Part shown: positions 61,696-64,000 of the stretch, piece by piece | Numbering within the stretch: the stretch's first letter is position 1 | Layout: each line of letters opens with the position of its first letter | Assembly: GCF_001625015.1 (NCBI RefSeq) | Contig: NZ_LVWJ02000014.1 | Location: 2,480,001 to 2,544,000 of the forward strand | DNA: 64,000 nt | Direction: 5' to 3' | From: Lewinella sp. 4G2 | GTDB lineage: Bacteria > Bacteroidota > Bacteroidia > Chitinophagales > Saprospiraceae | Position numbers and translations under genes: made by a program | Notes under the pieces: model-generated | Database searches by the model: none | Told to the model about the DNA's origin: nothing | The model's input: the letters and a program-made list of their open reading frames with translations, nothing else

Positions 61696-62721
61696 TCAGC
61701 GACAGTTATACATGGCCTCAATGGCCCTAACCACCGCGATCCCTTCGCTCACCGGGGTAGCCACTTTTGCACGGCCGTTTAGGACGTCGACTACGTTATC
61801 GATTACAAAGTGGTGGTTCGCCGCGGAGCCGGTGTAACCGCCGTAATCGTTGCCGGGGGCGCTGGCGGGGAGGTCCGGAAAATCCAGATCTTCTACGTGG
61901 CAGTGGCGGACGTCGTTCATGTACTGCCCACCCAGTTTGACGGTGCCTTTAGTGCCGATTACAGTGAGGGTGGATTCAAAATTTCGGTCCCAGATCGCCG
62001 TGCTGAAATTGAGGGAACCGCGCACGTCTCCCGGTAGGCTGAATACCACGCTACCCGTATCCGCAAAGTCGTGAAAGTCCTCGTGGTTCTGGTTGGCGAA
62101 GCGGGCGAAGTCGATCGTCGGCTCTCCGAAACCCCAGCAGAGGAGATCAATAAAGTGAGCGAACTGGGTGTAAAGGACGCCCCCGTCCAACTCCTGGTGC
62201 CCGTGCCAGGGGTGAGGCATTCGATCCGTGGGCGCTGCCGCGGGTGCCGGGTCCGGGACCGAGTAATACCGGTGGTCCCGATTCCAAAAACAGTCCAGGT
62301 GGACCTGGAGGACCTTACCCAAGCGCCGTTGATCGAGCAGGGACTTAAGCCAGGCGGAGGCGGGGCTGTATCGATTTTGCATTACGCCGAAAACTTCCCT
62401 CTCACTCTTCCGGGCAGCAGTTGCGATCCGTTCCGCATCCTCCGTAGTGAGGGCGATGGGCTTTTCAATTACGACGTGGAGGCCGGCTTCCAATGCCGCT
62501 ACGGCTTGGTCAGCGTGTAAGCCATTGGGCGTGCAGATGCAGGCGACGTCGAACTGGCCAGGTCGGGATAAAGCTTGTTCAAGGGAAGGGTAGTGGGTGG
62601 TCCCTGCTAACCCGTCGGGCCAGTTCAGGTCAGTAGCTGGCCGGATATCACATACCCCCAGAAGTTGGGCTTCGGGATGGGCGGCAATCAGGGCGGCGTG
62701 GCGGCGGCCGATGTGGCCCAT
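61696..62721 (-). CDS. Gfo/Idh/MocA-family oxidoreductase (WbpB/WlbA-like)
   Basis: 341 residues from the first ATG (62721). The Rossmann glycine motif GMGHIG is at the very start, EKP in VVIEKPIALT at about 84-94, and the C-terminal alpha/beta domain with GGVLYTQFAHFIDLL. The beginning is odd: the hydrophobic beta-strand QFLVVG that should precede GMGHIG is encoded in frame upstream (62722-62739), but no ATG, GTG or TTG occurs before a stop. An ATA codon at 62742-62740 would give MQFLVVGMGHIG. With the acetyltransferase upstream it resembles the WbpB/WbpD pair for UDP-diacetamido-glucuronate in surface polysaccharides. Repeat copy 18 is read APAAAP. Confidence 0.82.
   Translation of the reverse strand: MGHIGRRHAALIAAHPEAQLLGVCDIRPATDLNWPDGLAGTTHYPSLEQALSRPGQFDVACICTPNGLHADQAVAALEAGLHVVIEKPIALTTEDAERIATAARKSEREVFGVMQNRYSPASAWLKSLLDQRRLGKVLQVHLDCFWNRDHRYYSVPDPAPAAAPTDRMPHPWHGHQELDGGVLYTQFAHFIDLLCWGFGEPTIDFARFANQNHEDFHDFADTGSVVFSLPGDVRGSLNFSTAIWDRNFESTLTVIGTKGTVKLGGQYMNDVRHCHVEDLDFPDLPASAPGNDYGGYTGSAANHHFVIDNVVDVLNGRAKVATPVSEGIAVVRAIEAMYNCR
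62231..62248 (-). repeat. Dispersed 18-bp repeat, copy 18 (in Gfo/Idh/MocA gene)
   Basis: Plus strand GGCGCTGCCGCGGGTGCC, exact consensus, read Ala-Pro-Ala-Ala-Ala-Pro by the host gene. Confidence 0.85.
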
Positions 62722-62791
62722 GCCTACGACGAGGAACTGTATTTCTTTTGCCTGTACGATGGTATGAAGTTTGGTGCGAAGGTAAACCGGT

Positions 62792-63367
62792 TCAGTCGAT
62801 TACTACGTGGCAGGTCCCTTTTGTCAATCCGTACTTTTCACCTGCGGCAGCGCAAAATGCGGTGCCGGAAGCGTCAAAGTCTAACCGCTCTCCGGCCTTG
62901 CTGACGTAGTAGAGGTGGCGAGCGGGGTTGCCCACCACGAGCGAATAGGGCGCAATGTCTTTAGTGACGACCGAGCCGGCCCCGACCATGGCGTAGTCAG
63001 CGATGGTAGTACCGCAAACGATGACGGCGTTGGCTCCAATCGTGACCCCATCACCCAAAGTGGTAGGTAAGTATTGCCCCCGGCGGTTAACGGCTGAACG
63101 CGGGTTTTTGACGTTAGTAAAAACGGCCGATGGGCCAATAAAAACGTCGTTTCCCGCCGTGACGCCGGTGTAGAGGCTGACGTTGTTTTGCACTTTGCAG
63201 TTACGGCCAAGCGTTACCCCTTCCGCTACGAAAACATTCTGGCCAAGGTTGCAGCGAGCGCCGAGTTGGCAACCGGGCATGAGGTGGCAGAAATGCCAGA
63301 TCTTGGTGCCGTCGCCAAGGCGGGCGCCTTCGTCCACAACCGCCGTGGGGTGAATAAAGATGGCCAT
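62792..63367 (-). CDS. Left-handed beta-helix N-acetyltransferase (WbpD/WlbB-like)
   Basis: 191 residues built of hexapeptide repeats (VVDEGARLGDGTKIWHFCHLMPGCQLGARCNLGQNVFVAEGVTLGRN is the start of the helix region), with the active-site-like NVKNPRSAVNRRG and acetyl-CoA-binding GANAVIVCGTTIADYAMVGAGSVVTKDI. Sequence order matches UDP-2-acetamido-3-amino-glucuronate N-acetyltransferases of the WbpD type, supported by the adjacent WbpB-like gene. The start codon overlaps the stop of the UbiA gene (TGATG). A degenerate repeat lies near its 3' end. Confidence 0.88.
   Translation of the reverse strand: MAIFIHPTAVVDEGARLGDGTKIWHFCHLMPGCQLGARCNLGQNVFVAEGVTLGRNCKVQNNVSLYTGVTAGNDVFIGPSAVFTNVKNPRSAVNRRGQYLPTTLGDGVTIGANAVIVCGTTIADYAMVGAGSVVTKDIAPYSLVVGNPARHLYYVSKAGERLDFDASGTAFCAAAGEKYGLTKGTCHVVID
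62837..62854 (+). repeat. Degenerate dispersed repeat (in acetyltransferase gene)
   Basis: TTCACCTGCGGCAGCGCA, 15/18 to consensus, with a perfect 13-bp core. Host frame reads Cys-Ala-Ala-Ala-Gly. Confidence 0.5.
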
Positions 63368-64000
63368 CAGGGTGCTACTTTAATCAGAAAGATCAGCGCC
63401 AGTCCACCTAGTAGGAATGCTTTTATTGCCCGGCTGATCAATTTGTAGTCCTTTGAATCCTCCGCCTTGAAGGTTTGGTACATGATGCCCAACAGAATGA
63501 TCACCAGGAAGGCGATGTAGGACATCACGGCAGGGTTGTAGAAGCCCGGCCAGGCCGTAAGGAGCGGGTAAACCAGGTTGATGATCATGAGCCCGCCCAT
63601 GCCCATGGCGATGTACTTCGCTGCGGGAATGCCCCAAATGATCGGCGCCGTCTGCCGCATCCCTACCCGGTCTCCTTCGATGTCCTGCAAATCCTTGATG
63701 ATCTCCCGGTACATCGTGGCTACAATCGCGATGATGAGGAAGAACAAGTACACCGCCTGGACGTGGAGGAAGGACCGGTAATCAATGGAGGCTAACATCC
63801 TGAGGGAGGTCCGCTCCAGCGCAACGACGAGGCCCACAACGGCGCCACAGTAAATGGCCACGATCAGGTTGCCCATAAGCGGTTTCCGCTTCAGGTAAAC
63901 GGAATACATGGCGAGGCTACCCACGAAGAGCGGGTACATCCACAGGGCATCTCTCTCCCCAAGGCGGAAGGCCATCAAATGGCTAATGAGGTACCCACCG
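63367..64000 (-). CDS. UbiA-family prenyltransferase, C-terminal part (cut by window edge)
   Basis: The reading frame is open to the window edge (the first visible codons read GGYLISHLMAF), so about 210 C-terminal residues are seen. There are five or six membrane helices and the second Asp-rich motif REIIKDLQDIEGDR, which binds the prenyl diphosphate through magnesium in UbiA enzymes. It resembles Bacteroidota proteins annotated as geranylgeranylglycerol-phosphate geranylgeranyltransferase-like, but the acceptor cannot be decided from this half. The stop codon overlaps the acetyltransferase start. Confidence 0.85.
   Translation of the reverse strand, partial: GGYLISHLMAFRLGERDALWMYPLFVGSLAMYSVYLKRKPLMGNLIVAIYCGAVVGLVVALERTSLRMLASIDYRSFLHVQAVYLFFLIIAIVATMYREIIKDLQDIEGDRVGMRQTAPIIWGIPAAKYIAMGMGGLMIINLVYPLLTAWPGFYNPAVMSYIAFLVIILLGIMYQTFKAEDSKDYKLISRAIKAFLLGGLALIFLIKVAP

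Noticed and set aside
1..64000. CRISPR arrays, tRNA or rRNA genes, prophage, integrase or toxin-antitoxin loci
   Set aside because: None found on reading both strands. The 663-bp repeats are coding and the 18-bp repeats are dispersed, not regularly spaced with unique spacers.

Overview
The window looks like a chromosome segment from a Bacteroidota bacterium, most likely of the Lewinella/Saprospiria type (inference from gene content). The evidence is a SusC/SusD pair, three large secreted proteins with C-terminal type IX secretion (T9SS) sorting domains, Bacteroidota-type TonB receptors, ECF sigma factors paired with beta-barrel proteins, an HYC_CC_PP-type protein, and almost no Shine-Dalgarno signal. 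I see no rRNA, tRNA, CRISPR array, prophage or intact insertion sequence.

Layout. 1-12 kb: start of clpC (cut by the window edge), a STAS protein, RNase Z, a secreted beta-helix/CBM9-like T9SS protein, an unknown protein, and a SusC/SusD pair. 12-18 kb: valS, small membrane proteins, and an ECF sigma factor overlapping a protein that combines an inner-membrane helix with a beta-barrel. 18.5-25 kb: a giant secreted protein built from five 663-bp tandem repeats, then a compact operon of an Lgt-like membrane protein, a Tes/MJ0619-like radical SAM enzyme and a small membrane protein. 25-31 kb: a probable copper/heavy-metal module (HMA protein, TonB receptor, HYC_CC_PP protein) and a GH13 enzyme. 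31-35 kb: DsbA-like protein, gatB, a MITE-like hairpin element, GH5 glycosidase, YdeI-like protein. 35.5-52.8 kb: a complete nitrate assimilation island containing a rubredoxin-fused nitrite-reductase-like protein, a nitrate reductase fused to a flavin/[2Fe-2S] module, an outer-membrane porin, a NrtABCD-type ABC transporter, a NarL/NarX-like two-component system, a DUF4202 protein, and NirD and NirB. 53-64 kb: CIA30 lipoprotein, a second ECF sigma/beta-barrel pair, a planctomycete-type DUF1549/DUF1553 plus DUF1501 pair, an SRPBCC protein, WbpB/WbpD-like sugar-nucleotide enzymes and a UbiA prenyltransferase (cut by the window edge).

Two signals are not explained by genes. (1) An 18-bp sequence, GGCACCYGCGGCAGCGCC or its complement, occurs about 18 times (plus decayed copies) across the window. 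It lies between genes and inside genes, including gatB and valS, and is read in several different reading frames, so the conservation is at the DNA level. All seven clear intergenic copies point the same way relative to the nearest gene start. (2) Both ends of the nitrate island carry dense clusters of the palindrome TACGTA; upstream of the porin operon six boxes are spaced 20-21 bp apart, like a phased operator array.
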